From NCBI GenBank assembly GCA_905178155.1, contig CAJINV010000005.1, positions 3,044,833-3,108,832 of the forward strand: a DNA stretch of 64,000 nt, written 5' to 3'. The DNA comes from Amoebophrya sp. A120 (taxonomy: Eukaryota; Sar; Dinophyceae; Syndiniales; Amoebophryaceae). The position numbers and the translations under genes were made by a program. A model generated the notes under the pieces. That model saw nothing but the letters and a program-made list of their open reading frames with translations. It was not told the DNA's origin and ran no database searches. Below, piece after piece: positions 8,601 through 18,000 of the stretch. The first letter of the stretch is position 1, and every line of letters starts with the position of its first letter.

Positions 8601-10498
8601 GGCTTAAAGGGGAGCCGTTTGCCATGCTGAGCAACTAGACCCATACGCCCCTACCTAGCCTGGGGATCTGGCCGCAGTGCCGCTCTGCAATACAAAGCTG
8701 ATTCGTGGCCACAAATCAGCATCACAAATTTCCGTTTTTATATGGGGAGGGGGGATTTTTCATTTTGATAGGTGCGGACGCTGGAAAACGTTCCAGTGAA
8801 CAAGGGCATCCAGGAACTGCTACTGGACGACGCCTTGGCTGAGTACCGGAAATCCAAGGCAAAAGCGGCCGCCACGATGAGCCAGATTTCGAAAGAATTT
8901 GTCCAGTTGGTCGACATTGGAGAGGATGAAACCTACGAAGAACCTGCCGCGGCGCTGCTGCAACTCGGCGCGAACTTCCTCCAGGACGAACATCTTCGAG
9001 GACCCGCGTATGCATTTGTAGAAACGTCGTGTGTCGCAGCTACTAGCAGAACCAGTTTTATCGTGAGTTGCCTTTTTGCGAAATAATTTTCGGAAAACGT
9101 ATCAGCTCACGTGAAAAATAGAAATACGACAATTTAGACTGCGTCAAATATGGACGATTTCGATCATACTTTTGTGCAGCTGCATACTGCGGGTAATATT
9201 TGGACCACGCCAAACGGGAACAATGCTAATTTCGATGAATTTTCCGGTTTAGTGGACTTCAAAACGGTACCCACATCAGCCTTGGATGCGTCGTTCCCGA
9301 CCTTGCCCACGTTATTGGAAGAGGAAGAGCAGGGCTTTTCTCTTGCGAATTCCAACGAAGCAAATCCGTATAGTAGTTACGCCAGAGGTGGTGTAACAAC
9401 ATCTTTCCCTTCCAGTAGCTCTTTGAGTGTATTACCAGAACAACCCCCCTTCTCCTTCCTGCAACAGCAATCCTTGTCGCAAGCAAGTACTTCTTCTGCG
9501 TACCGGGCGCCGACGAACCCAAAGATGATCAAAACGATGTTTCACGTGAGTCTGACCGGCCTGGGGCAGGAGCAGGCGCTGGCGCGCGCGTTGGCCTCGC
9601 GAGCGGGGAAGGAAAGGTTTTTGACCACCTTCATGGAGCTCACGGCCAGCACCGGGCTGGGCACGGAGATTGGGCTCTCCATGAGCGACATCCGGTCCGC
9701 GGCCATCTGCGACACCAATCTGCTGAGCGAGGGGGAAGAGGAAGAGAAGACGTCGAATCTGCTGGAGCTGGGCAGAGATGTTGACGAGCAGCAGGGTACT
9801 ATACCTTCTGACAACACCATGAAAATGTCGTCCAAGGAAGTTGCAGACGCTGTTCCTGGTGTACAGGACGAGAATAAGTCCCCGGGTAGTACGAGTGGAA
9901 CTACAGCTTCTACTTTGGTCAACCGTAAAAAGGCCATGGTCGGCGCGGCCAAGGAATCCTTCTCCATCGCAGTAGCCACGCCGACAAAAGCGGTAGTTTT
10001 ATGATAATGTGGTCGCTGATCTCTCTGTCTTGAACTTTTTAGTTCTTTTGTCACGTAATTAAAGTGTCTCTGTGTGTCTGTGCGCAGGGCAGCTGCACGA
10101 AGCTGGGATATATCTATGTCGCGAGATAACAAAAAACCATGGCACTATTACAACAGTTTCCGGAGGCCCTGGTCGGCGCCCTTGGGGCGGAGAAGGTTAC
10201 CTCCACGGCCGCGCCCTTCGGTCTCGGGACGCCGGTGTTTCTCGGGAAAAAGTGCGAGTTTGTGGTGGTCCACGCGTTGGAGAGGCCGGACGTGAACGCG
10301 CTGTCCTTTCAGAAAGCCTCGTTTGCGGTGATGGGCTGCGACTCCACCGAGTTGGGCAAGGGCGAGCCCAACATCGACGTCATGGCAACCCGGTGCACCG
10401 GCGCCGCCGTTGAGGATTATGCTGCGAGAAGCGGGACCTTCAACATCCGAGCGAGCGGGTGCGAAAGCACGCAGAACACGGTGCCGGCCCCGGTTTAA
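279..10498 (+). CDS. Gene 1: large modular secreted/surface-type protein (3' part, 16 exons)
   Basis: I do not recognise a named family. The gene enters from the left edge and ends at TAA 10496-10498. Exons: 279-2656, 2983-3546, 3825-4828, 5087-5654, 5846-6030, 6356-6417, 6643-6685, 7013-7061, 7230-7252, 7429-7490, 7748-7842, 8053-8095, 8422-8448, 8776-9017, 9138-9992, 10157-10498, about 2,180 residues. The order is: Ser/Thr/Glu-rich disordered stretch with a Gln run, repeated Cys/beta modules (a Cys followed by short alternating hydrophobic strands, about every 30-50 residues), a SEA-like helical/strand part at 7.7-9.9 kb, and a last Cys/beta exon. Nine internal introners are each removed in frame. 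The six GT-AG introns are all phase 0. No transmembrane segment is visible near the C-terminus. An extracellular role is inferred from the cysteines and low complexity only. The TAA at 10496 could alternatively lie inside a further intron beginning GTTTAA at 10493. Confidence 0.72.
2657..2977 (+). mobile_element. Introner, family B
   Basis: Family B arms read TATCAAAAGG (here TATCAAAATG) then AAAAATCCCCCCTCCCCATA, mirrored as ATATGGGGAGGGGGGATTTTT at the right end. 321 bp. Target-site copies CCCCG at 2652-2656 and 2978-2982. Right terminus is CAATA instead of GATA. Confidence 0.93.
2983..3546 (+). CDS. Gene 1 exon 2
   Basis: Begins with a cysteine-dense stretch (VACGKMCIGDTGFCVLL), passes through a Pro/Ser linker, and ends with two more cysteine modules (VNLCRTLDQ, ATCCAQITLMG). 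The last codon before the GT-AG intron is CAA, phase 0. Confidence 0.8.
3547..3824 (+). other. GT-AG spliceosomal intron (GTGGAA...ACACAG)
   Basis: 278 bp, phase 0, joining ...LEQIVQ to CEAVAPSLLL. The reading frame stops at 3592-3594 and reopens only after about 3825. There are no inverted-repeat ends or target duplication, unlike the introners. The exact donor is inferred. Confidence 0.65.
3825..4828 (+). CDS. Gene 1 exon 3
   Basis: First half is low-complexity Lys/Glu/Ser/Thr; from about 4515 come three or four Cys/beta modules (LACDEFIIRTAT, SDCKKIVMPIP, TECKTISTG, LNCQKPGF). Ends phase 2. Confidence 0.8.
4829..5081 (+). mobile_element. Introner, family A
   Basis: Family A arms read TATCAAATG then AAAAATGTCTGGGTCTGGAA (T or C between them), mirrored as CCAGACCCAGACATTTTT...GATA. 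253 bp. Target-site copies GGGTT at 4824-4828 and 5082-5086; right terminus is GATG. Confidence 0.93.
5087..5654 (+). CDS. Gene 1 exon 4
   Basis: An acidic linker followed by repeated Cys/beta modules (GQCREICFGAVVPVCVSL, IHDCNTFEKM, VSGCNRMEAQG, LKGCMAQE). Ends with ACG, phase 0. Confidence 0.82.
5655..5845 (+). other. GT-AG spliceosomal intron (GTATAG...CCGCAG)
   Basis: 191 bp, phase 0. The frame hits TAG at 5658 directly after the donor. The acceptor CTCCGCAG at 5838-5845 restores an open frame beginning SMPPTEGCDL. AT-rich interior. Confidence 0.8.
5846..6030 (+). CDS. Gene 1 exon 5
   Basis: Continues the Cys/beta series (EGCDLAGKTPKLFTF, TQCYKSLHA, LQDCRV). Ends phase 2. Confidence 0.8.
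6031..6350 (+). mobile_element. Introner, family B
   Basis: 320 bp; target-site copies CGGGT (6026-6030) and TGGGT (6351-6355), one mismatch consistent with a C-to-T change. Right terminus GTAATA. Confidence 0.88.
6356..6417 (+). CDS. Gene 1 exon 6 (62 bp)
   Basis: Encodes about TGARLEIVNGPDEVMKPEEG between two introners. Entered in phase 2, left in phase 1; open in that frame only. Confidence 0.72.
6418..6637 (+). mobile_element. Introner, divergent family B variant
   Basis: 220 bp. Left arm TATGAGAGTGCACAACCCCC, then CTCCCCTCATTTG; right arm AAATGAGGGGGAGGAGG, then AGTTGTGCACTGTCAAA. Target-site copies GGGGA at 6413-6417 and 6638-6642. The right end is CAAA, not GATA or CATA. The 15 terminal bases differ from ordinary family B. 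Confidence 0.8.
6643..6685 (+). CDS. Gene 1 exon 7 (43 bp)
   Basis: Encodes about NIFKSWITSKHDRQL. Entry phase 1, exit phase 2. Confidence 0.72.
6686..7007 (+). mobile_element. Introner, family B
   Basis: 322 bp; target-site copies CAGCT at 6681-6685 and 7008-7012. Interior carries GCATGACAGAC and GCATGACAAAC near the centre. Confidence 0.93.
7013..7061 (+). CDS. Gene 1 exon 8 (49 bp)
   Basis: Encodes LSCDATDLRPGDDTAEP with its split first codon. Ends phase 0 before a GTACTT donor. Confidence 0.68.
7062..7229 (+). other. GT-AG spliceosomal intron (GTACTT...CAACAG)
   Basis: 168 bp, AT-rich, phase 0. The frame could read on to 7217 but becomes unlike the flanking protein. Acceptor TCAACAG at 7223-7229 joins an 8-codon exon whose phase fits the next introner. 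Confidence 0.55.
7230..7252 (+). CDS. Gene 1 exon 9 (23-bp micro-exon)
   Basis: Encodes SSCYGFL plus two bases, between a GT-AG intron and a hairpin introner. Supported only by frame continuity on both sides. Confidence 0.5.
7253..7423 (+). mobile_element. Introner, family H (near-perfect hairpin)
   Basis: 171 bp, almost entirely one inverted repeat with arms of about 65 bp. The inner arm ATATTTGTAATGCAAAAATA is shared with 16319-16470; the outer arm (AAAAAGACCGACAGGTC) is not. Target-site copies CTGGC at 7248-7252 and 7424-7428. Confidence 0.9.
7429..7490 (+). CDS. Gene 1 exon 10 (62 bp)
   Basis: Encodes about KQYGTKTEVEIYPEDVSDGE. Entry phase 2, exit phase 1. Confidence 0.72.
7491..7742 (+). 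mobile_element. Introner, family A
   Basis: 252 bp, starts TATGCATTGC and ends CATA; target-site copies AGAAA at 7486-7490 and 7743-7747. Confidence 0.92.
7748..7842 (+). CDS. Gene 1 exon 11 (SEA-like helix)
   Basis: Encodes NADIKVKLKDELNAALLDAL and on to CSCIME, an amphipathic helix pattern like the repeats at 14-24 kb. Exit at GAG, phase 0. Confidence 0.65.
7843..8052 (+). other. Probable GT-AG intron (GTCTTT...CACGCAG)
   Basis: 210 bp, T-rich, phase 0. The frame stops at 7912. The acceptor CACGCAG at 8046-8052 opens ASVAEVGQLNLIRE, whose phase fits introner 8096. The donor choice is uncertain. Confidence 0.5.
8053..8095 (+). CDS. Gene 1 exon 12 (43 bp)
   Basis: Encodes ASVAEVGQLNLIRE plus one base; continues as KQRVIKIGV after the introner. 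Confidence 0.62.
8096..8416 (+). mobile_element. Introner, family B
   Basis: 321 bp; target-site copies CGAGA at 8091-8095 and 8417-8421. Its interior is highly similar to the element at 6686-7007. Confidence 0.93.
8422..8448 (+). CDS. Gene 1 exon 13 (27-bp micro-exon)
   Basis: Encodes KQRVIKIGV across its split codons, between two family B elements 32 bp apart. Entry and exit both phase 1. Confidence 0.7.
8449..8770 (+). mobile_element. Introner, family B
   Basis: 322 bp, starts TATTGAGAGG; target-site copies GGTGC at 8444-8448 and 8771-8775. Confidence 0.92.
8776..9017 (+). CDS. Gene 1 exon 14
   Basis: Encodes RTLENVPVNKGIQELLLDDA and onward to GPAYAF: predominantly helical, charged, one part of a SEA-like unit. 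Confidence 0.72.
9018..9137 (+). other. GT-AG spliceosomal intron (GTAGAA...TTTAG)
   Basis: 120 bp, phase 0, polypyrimidine-poor but AT-rich. An alternative donor at 9008 (GTATGC) would need a different acceptor; only 9018 gives a clean frame with the ATTTAG acceptor. Confidence 0.6.
9138..9992 (+). CDS. Gene 1 exon 15
   Basis: Gln/Ser/Asn-rich first half (to about 9520), then a folded stretch (MFHVSLTGLGQEQALARAL, GLGTEIGLSMSDIRSAAIC) resembling a SEA-like unit, then a Lys/Ser-rich tail. Ends phase 0. Confidence 0.78.
9993..10156 (+). other. GT-AG spliceosomal intron (GTAGTT...ACAACAG)
   Basis: 164 bp, phase 0. The coding frame is blocked by TAA at 10127, so the acceptor must follow it; ATTACAACAG at 10147-10156 is the first that fits. 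The ATG at 10139 in a good start context lies inside this intron. Confidence 0.65.
10157..10498 (+). CDS. Gene 1 last exon
   Basis: Cys/beta modules (GKKCEFVVVHAL, VMGCDSTELG, ATRCTGAAVEDYA, ASGCESTQN) and stop TAA at 10496-10498. The following sequence turns AT-rich, consistent with a 3' untranslated region. Confidence 0.72.
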   Translation, partial: FPEALVGALGAEKVTSTAAPFGLGTPVFLGKKCEFVVVHALERPDVNALSFQKASFAVMGCDSTELGKGEPNIDVMATRCTGAAVEDYAARSGTFNIRASGCESTQNTVPAPV

Positions 10499-11797
10499 CT
10501 AGGTAGGGATCTTTGACAACGTGGCGGGCTGCTCGGGGGGAGGCAAGGATACTTATTTTTTTGTAGAAGTTGATGTGCGTGGTCAAATGGGCAGGAGGGG
10601 CAGGGCAAAAACAAGTAGGATCTAACAGAAATATGAAATTCAAAAAATTCAGCCGCATTTTTACTTCGCAAGATGGAAGCTACACCAAGGCTTTGATTCC
10701 AACACAACTAAACAAGAGTCAAATTCCGACTCAAGTCAGAACATTTTAGAATAGAAACATACGTCGACACTGTGAAAATAATGTCCAGCGACTTCGCAAA
10801 GAGTCTAAGTATGTCTCAAAATGAAATTTGTACACTAAGGTTTCATCGTTTTTTGAACAATATTATAGTAATGCTGCATTGAGTCTTTTTCCTCCTCGGC
10901 ACGTTTCGCATTTCGTTTCGAATTTTTTTTTTTCAATCTGCAAGCCCGCGCTGTGATTTCGCAAAACTGCAAGAGCAGTACGAGGACCTCGTACCATATT
11001 CGCAGGATTGGCAATGCTAGTACTGCTAGAGCCTAGTGCAATTTATTCCCAAGGAAGTCATGATTTTTCGAAAGTCGCGATCAGAAAATGAATGTGATTC
11101 TTACTAGAACGGTGAGTGTAAAAATAATGTACGGCCTCTAGGCGACGCTGCACAAGCAGAATTACTGCGAACCAACAAGTTACTTACAAACTTTATGTGA
11201 GGATGCAGTCGCAGTGCCCTACCATGCTCCTGCTGGGTCCTCACAGTCACGCAATAGTCTGCGTGTTTGCGTGTCGTCCTGCAACGCGAGTAGTGCTTTA
11301 ATTTTTCTTTTTGTGCGCAACCAACGAGAACTGAACCTGAGAGTGAAGTTGCGAGTCTGTTGAGTGCAAGTCCGCGGAGTTCATCTGAGATTCAAATTTT
11401 AAAAACCGGATTTTCAGAGCGAAACAAGGTGTGGCGTTTTCGTGTGATGGAACAAGCCAAGTTCATCTTGAGGGTGAGTCAGTTCTTTCTCCGGCGTCAG
11501 TAAAAGATCATACAACGCTGCAGCGAGGACCGCATGAAGATCTCCAAGGTCATCTTCGTGGTGCAGTAGATCTGTTAATACTAGCTGTGTGGACGAGCAG
11601 CTGCGCAAAAGAATTCGGGTTTTTTCAAGAGGGAGCAAAGAGTGATTGAACTTGAAGGCCGCGGCTGCCGGTCCTTCGTCAGAAATAAGCGAAAGAAAGG
11701 CATCAGCCGAGGAGCAGGAGGTGAGCGCACCTGCTTCACTCCTAGTAATCGCCATAGACGGATATAATCATGGCCGGTGCGGTGCTGGCAGCTGCAG
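10499..11797. other. Intergenic region between the two genes
   Basis: About 1.3 kb, AT-rich and without a coding pattern resembling its neighbours; the open frame at 11431-11649 lacks the module signatures. It should contain the 3' untranslated region of gene 1 and the 5' region of gene 2. A strong T tract (10923-10933) followed by CAATCTGCAAG could be a splice acceptor, possibly for trans-splicing; this is speculative. No introner lies here. Confidence 0.55.
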
Positions 11798-12093
11798 ATG
11801 AGGCATTTGTATAAAGGTACACTTTCTGAAAGAACGACGAGGACCACCAAGACCAGGCTTCGACAGAACAAAAGGGCAGCATCTTCAAAGCGGCTCATCT
11901 CGTGGCGAGGGCGGCGTGTAACACGGTGTGATTTACTACAGCTTGCGGCTTTTTTAACTACCACCTCGCTCGCGTACGCCAACGATGCTCTGCATTCATC
12001 CCAGCACGGCGTCGTCGTCGCGGGGCAGGAGAAGGAGCAGCGCGAAACAAGAAGACCTTCTACGGAGCAGGCAGCCGCCACTGTATCCTCCTC
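11798..12093 (+). CDS. Gene 2 exon 1 (signal peptide)
   Basis: A long Arg/Lys-rich n-region precedes a hydrophobic core, with a plausible cleavage site after SLAYA. It then runs NDALHSSQHGVVV into a Glu/Arg-rich linker. The frame is also open upstream to 11777 but without an ATG. Ends phase 2 in a TCC repeat. Confidence 0.68.
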
Positions 12094-15000
12094 TATCCTG
12101 AGTAAAAACTGTTCATCCACGAGGGCGACCTCATAGTCATTCGAGATGGTGACCTCCACCTCGCCACACGAACGAAAAAGGTTTCGGTGTGGCGCATGAC
12201 AAGGTTTTGACACTCGCAGTGAAAGAAACTCGTGGTTCTTAGCTAGTAGTGTGGCTCGATGACTCACAAATCGATCAGCTAGATATCGTGATGATAGATA
12301 CTAGCAGGACTAATTCCAAATTTTACTCTGAGAGAAAAAATGCTGTTTTTCAGGCTGATGCGCATGAGAAACTACTGCATGATTGTTCTGGGCACCATGC
12401 AAATCTGCATGACTGCTCTGGGGTGTCGTGGGTCCTCGCGTTTTTGCTCAGGATACTATCCTCCTCCGCCTCGGGAACAGGGAGACCGGAGCGACCGCCA
12501 GGAGATAAAAGAGACGATTTTTATCCGCAGAAAGATCGAAACAGGAGCGGGGCGACGGCACCGCCAGACGACGATATTTCAGGAGGAGAAAACTACGATG
12601 GCCACGAGGACACGAACTCGCATGTTCTGGCCGAAGAAATCGAGTACACTGCGGGCAGTTCGAATACTGGCGAAGAAAACGGGTGGCACGTCCGGACTTT
12701 GCACGAGGAAAAGACGCGACGAGAGGAGGACGAAAACAATAACGAAAATAATCCCACAGATAAACGAGCACGACAACTCCAGTCAACTACGGACAACGAA
12801 GCAGAGAGCACAAGCACATCGTTTTCATCCGCGCATGCGCAGGATGAAAAGAAATCCAAAGGCGAGGTCGTGGACGATTTTTCACCCGAATCCTACTTCA
12901 AGCACCCATGGAATTGGCACAGCGAAAGCAGAAGAGCAGGAAATATTAATGGGGGCGATGCTGAGAGTGTTGATGGCGAGGGGGACTACCACTTCTGGAG
13001 CGACGTCGTCGGGGCGAAAAGTAGGGCAGGATCAGCTTCTAGGAAAGGACAACGCGCTGACGATGAAACAGACACGGGACGATCGCGGACCGCGTCAAGC
13101 TCCTGGAGGTTGCAAGAATCATCAGAACATCAAACGGCAGATAGTAGAACTGCAGGAGCAGAGCCACAGCGAGGCGCTTTTTCCGAACAACGACCGGATC
13201 AGGACCAACACAGCACTCGTCCCAGCGCAGGAGAAGGTTTTCCTGCCAGCGATGTTCTTATTGAGAAGAAATCACCTCCTGCAGAAGTGGTTCTCGCGAA
13301 CACTGGGCACCAGCAAGAACACACCAGGGAAACCTCCACGGAAGACGTTCGAAGTAGTACCAAGACAAGCAAAAATGGCAAGCAACCGCAAGTGTCCGAG
13401 ACCACAGCTACCGGCGAGGGGTCCCGGAAGTGGCGGTACCACTACTGGAAGTGGGACGAGGCGGAGATCGCGCAGATGCGCGACAAAACCCTGAATCCAA
13501 AGCAACAGGAACTGTTCAAAGACCGCCTGACCTGCGATCCCTTGAAGCTACAGCTGGAGGTCGCTGGGTCTTTGGAAGTAGCCCAGGACCTGCAGCGCTC
13601 GAAGATGGATTTACTTTTGGCTAGAACCGCGCGGAATCTCGTTGTCGACTTTTTTGGCAAGTCGCTCAACGGTCCGCCCGAGCGGCTCACGGTCAGATTA
13701 GCGCACAACACCGAGAAACCGCTCGCGAACGTAACGTTAATGGAGGACGAGCGGGTTTTAACGTCACAAGGAGGTGCTGCTGCTAACGGAGGTGCGGATT
13801 ACGAGGACGACGTCGACACAGGCGAAACTAGTACAACTCCAGGGGTGATCCAGCTAGATTTTGAAAGACGCAGGGACACACCTTTGTGGTCGAAGCGGAA
13901 TGATGATAACCAACAGAGGGTAAAAATAAAAACCTCTACAGAGGGGCAAAATTATGCTGCGGATGGAACGAAAAATAAGTTTGAAACATCTTTGAAAAGC
14001 TCCGGATTGCTGGGGGAAAACGAAGGAGAGCCTTCTGAAGAAAGTAGCCCTGCAGGTCGTGGTTCTCTTCTAGGCGTGCAGCTCCCAGCAAACTTTTTGC
14101 AGACTGCGATAGAGACCACGAAAAGTGCAACTTCTGCGCAGTTAGGTCTGGGAACGACATCAGCGGTTGCCAGAATAGAACGGATAGCATCTTCTTCGAA
14201 CAAAAGCGGCCGTGATGCGCAGAGTATCAAGAATTGGAAAAAGAAGAGACGAGAGCAGACGAACAAACAACAATCGCAAACGACAATCACTCCCCAACAA
14301 GATTACAAAGAGATCGCGTTCGACTTGATCTCGCAGACCCTGTTGACGAAAAAAGTGGAATTCCTCATTGCCGCCACGTTTACCATTATCCCCGACATTT
14401 GGTGCCCGGAAAACCGAAAGTGGAGAAGTCTGTTCCAAAAAGCAATTCAGGAAAAACTCTCCTTCAAGGACTGCAAAGTGACGAAAGTGCACGGGGTCCG
14501 GTTGTATTACCCCGGGATGAGCAGTAAGCCCGTGAACGATTTTCTCCCCGACGTTTTCCCGCTTGCCTACCCTGTGAAAGAGCCACCGTTCACGTGTCGA
14601 GACCTTGTGAAGGGCGGGAACCTGTGTGGCGGCCACGGGTTTCTGGGGTACGGGCCCTACCAGTCGAAATTTGGGACGACAACGACGACCACCACAACAA
14701 TCCACGGGGTGAACATGCTGATTCCCCTGGAGCTGAAAGTCAAGCTCGGCTCCGTCCTGTCGATCACGGATTTGAACATCGACCGGGCCTGGCGGGACAC
14801 CATGGAGCAGGGGTTCCGAAACGCGGCGGTGTTGACGCTGTCGGAGTTCAACGACGGGGTGAATACGACCTTTCCAGACGGATCCGCGAGAATCTCCTTC
14901 CGCGGGTGTTTTTCCTACACCGAGTTCCAGTCCCCAACGCAAGTGTTGTTGCCCTTACCAACGAATGCGTCGATGGGGAATCTGGATGACAACTTGCCGG

Positions 15001-18000
15001 TGGAGAGAACTTTCACCGCCATGTTTTTGGTGACAGTTTTGACGAATCCGTTCGAGAAGGAGAACAAGCAGGGAACATCAAAGTATAATAAACCCACTTA
15101 TCTCCCGATAGGCTTGCTTGGGAGCAACGCGACCTTTCAGCAGAATTTCGTTCTGAATGCAACGGAGCTGCTCGCCAGGCCGGAGCTGAATCACACGAAC
15201 TTCCTCGTGAACGCGTCCCGGTTCTACAACAGCACGCTGATCGCGGACAAATACGGGGCCTTTGTGGGCGACTTTGAGCCGATCGAAATCGTCGACGCGA
15301 AACTGGATGTGAAGCAATCCCAAACGAGTGTTACTACTGTGCAGCAGACGGGGGCGATCGTCCCGTCGAACCTGTTCTTCTTCCTAGTCGTGCCGTATTC
15401 CATGCAAGAGGCCGACTTGAACAACGACGATGGGTGGAAGCTAGCCACCCGGACCATGTTTGCGAAGGCCGTGAACGTGCAGCTGCAGAAGGTGAAATAC
15501 AACGAAACGGTGTTTGTGACCAATGACGAGAGGTTCATCAGTAACGAATTTACCAGTTGGGGAGTGTACAACGTGCTGGACGATACACTGGGGAATGTGT
15601 TCGGTTTGGACGGAAATAAAGGGACAAATCAGAACCTGACCACAACGGAAAGCGACTTCAACAATTTAGACGACTACGAGTCGAGACTGACGATGAAGTT
15701 CAAACTACCCTGAGGAAAAACGTTCCCACCCCAGAGTTGTGATGCAGATTTGCAATGACAAGGACATTTGTGATGCGCATACCCACGGTAGACATTTTCA
15801 ATCGTGTTTTGCAATTTGTGATGCTATGAACAGGATAAGCAGATGGATCTGTGATGCAGCTGCACTTGCTGACGTGCACTACACTACGGAGGGCAACTTG
15901 TCATGCGTGACTCCCCGAAACACAATCACCCGAAATTTTGGGTTGATCAACTCACCCGAAACACAATGCCACCCTGCAGCAGCACAGTCTGTTTATGTCA
16001 TGCGTGACTCCCAAAAGTCCTAGGTTTGTGTTGCAAAATCCCCATCTTGACTCTGGTGGGGGGACGTTTTTACTCAGGATACAAACAGCCGCAGCCGAAC
16101 CCGATGGAGAGAATCTTGGAAGAAACCAACAACACGCTCGCCATGTATAAAAATACACCGGGAGGTGGAGGTTTCAGCAGTTCAACGTCCGGTGACCAAG
16201 AAGATGAAAACAAAACCGGGGAGCTGGTGCGCGCCGTGCGGATTCACTTCACGGTGACGGATTGCGCCGAAACAGACGTCTGGCGGGTGTCGCAGGCAGA
16301 CCTGGCCTGGCAGTCCTTTATCCCAGAGAAAAAAGCTGGCGGGCATATTTGTAATGCAAAAATAAATACACAAAAAAAATTGTCATGGGTGGCCCCATAG
16401 CACATACAGATTTTTTGTGTATTTATTTTTGCATTACAAATATGCCCTGCCAGCTTTTTTCTGTGTGATATCCTTCGACTACTACGAGGAGACTTTGCGG
16501 AAGGAGATCGACCTGATGGATTTTTCGAGCGCCAAACTGGAATTCGCAACCAAGCCGGTGGTTTTGCGAGCGGTGTTTCGCCACGAGGCGGTTTCCGCCA
16601 ACACGTACGACCGGGTGCACGTACCGATCGGGTTTTACCTCGTGCTGTTACTGCCACAGTCTGTCACGGAACAAGACTTGAGTGTGGACACGAGATTCAA
16701 GAAGGGGCTCGAAAACGGATTCGCGAGCGCGCTGGGGATCTTGGCCCAGCAGGTCATGTTCGAGCGCTGCGAGTTCCGGGATCTCTTTTCCAAAGTGTAC
16801 GAGGTGGCGGAGGTGGACATGATTGAAAGACAGCGGACCGCGTTTCTCCAGCGAGAGGCGGAGAAAATGGAAAGAGATTTGTCGCGGCAACCAGGTGCCT
16901 ATCAAATGCAAATATGTCTGGGCCTGGAAGGTTGCACCTTGTGATGCTGTCCCTGCATCCAGAAAGATCTGTATTGCATGACTAGCTAGAGCAGCCCAGT
17001 TTCCGCGACACGGAGAGGGCCTTTCTACATGCGGATTAGGCATAAGGAAGCCCCCTAAAAATCTGCGGTGCTAGTAGGTCATGCATCACAGGCGACATGG
17101 ATCATACAAAATGTGCATGACAATAAACTTGGGAATCTGCCAGACCCAGACATATTTGCGTTTGATAGTGCCATCAGGTCCTTGTCCGCGGTGCCGGATC
17201 CGTTGCAGATCAAAGCGCTGCGAGTGGTTCTGATGGTGGACACGAGCGACATGTTGTTGATGCGCAAGCTCTTGCAGCTCCGATCCGCGGATGCAGATGT
17301 GAGCATTTTCAACCGCATTCTGCAGGAAACCAGGTTCGTGTTTGGCCACGAGTTCCGGGCGGTGACGCCCTCCCCCATGCAGCGACTGCTGGTCCTCCAA
17401 GCCGCGCCGGAGTCCTCCTGGTGGGACAAGCGGTCCGCTATCAAAAGGAAAAATCCCCCCTCCCCATATCGAAAAGCAAAAGGAAACTTGTGATGCTGGA
17501 TTTGCGTACACAAATGTCTTGCTGGAGAGCACTGAAGGCCCCTACCAAGTGTGAATAGCGAGGCTTTGGCTTACGGACTTAGCATGAAAAACATCCGCGC
17601 TGTAGGCCGAACAGCATGGGAAACCGCCTGCACAATGCGGCGGAGCCTGCGGAGTTGCCTTCTTGCAAGACAGACGCGATTTGTTGCCGCAAATCAGCGT
17701 CACAAATTTCCAAAAATATACCTTTTCAGTATGGGGAGGGGGGATTTTTCCTTGCAATATCCGCCTGGCAGCTGCTCGAACCCGGCCCGATCTCCGGACC
17801 GTCCGGCCGCAGCTTCCTGCTCAATTACGACGCGATGGAGCTTTTGCCAATCAATCCCGACCTGCTCGCCCGTAACCACACGCTCCGGGACATCATCTTG
17901 TCCGATCCAGACTATCTGCAAGCGAAGATCGCGGGACTCCGCGGGGCGTTGCGACTCGGCCCGGACACGGAGATCACGCTGCACAAAACCTTTTTCCTAG

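Noticed and set aside
10139-10498. ATG at 10139 in a good start context as the start of a separate small gene
   Set aside because: The downstream protein is a typical Cys/beta segment, and an acceptor at 10156 joins it in frame to the previous exon.
11431-11649. Open frame in the intergenic region as a gene
   Set aside because: 72 codons, no module similarity, and AT-rich surroundings like untranslated or intergenic sequence.
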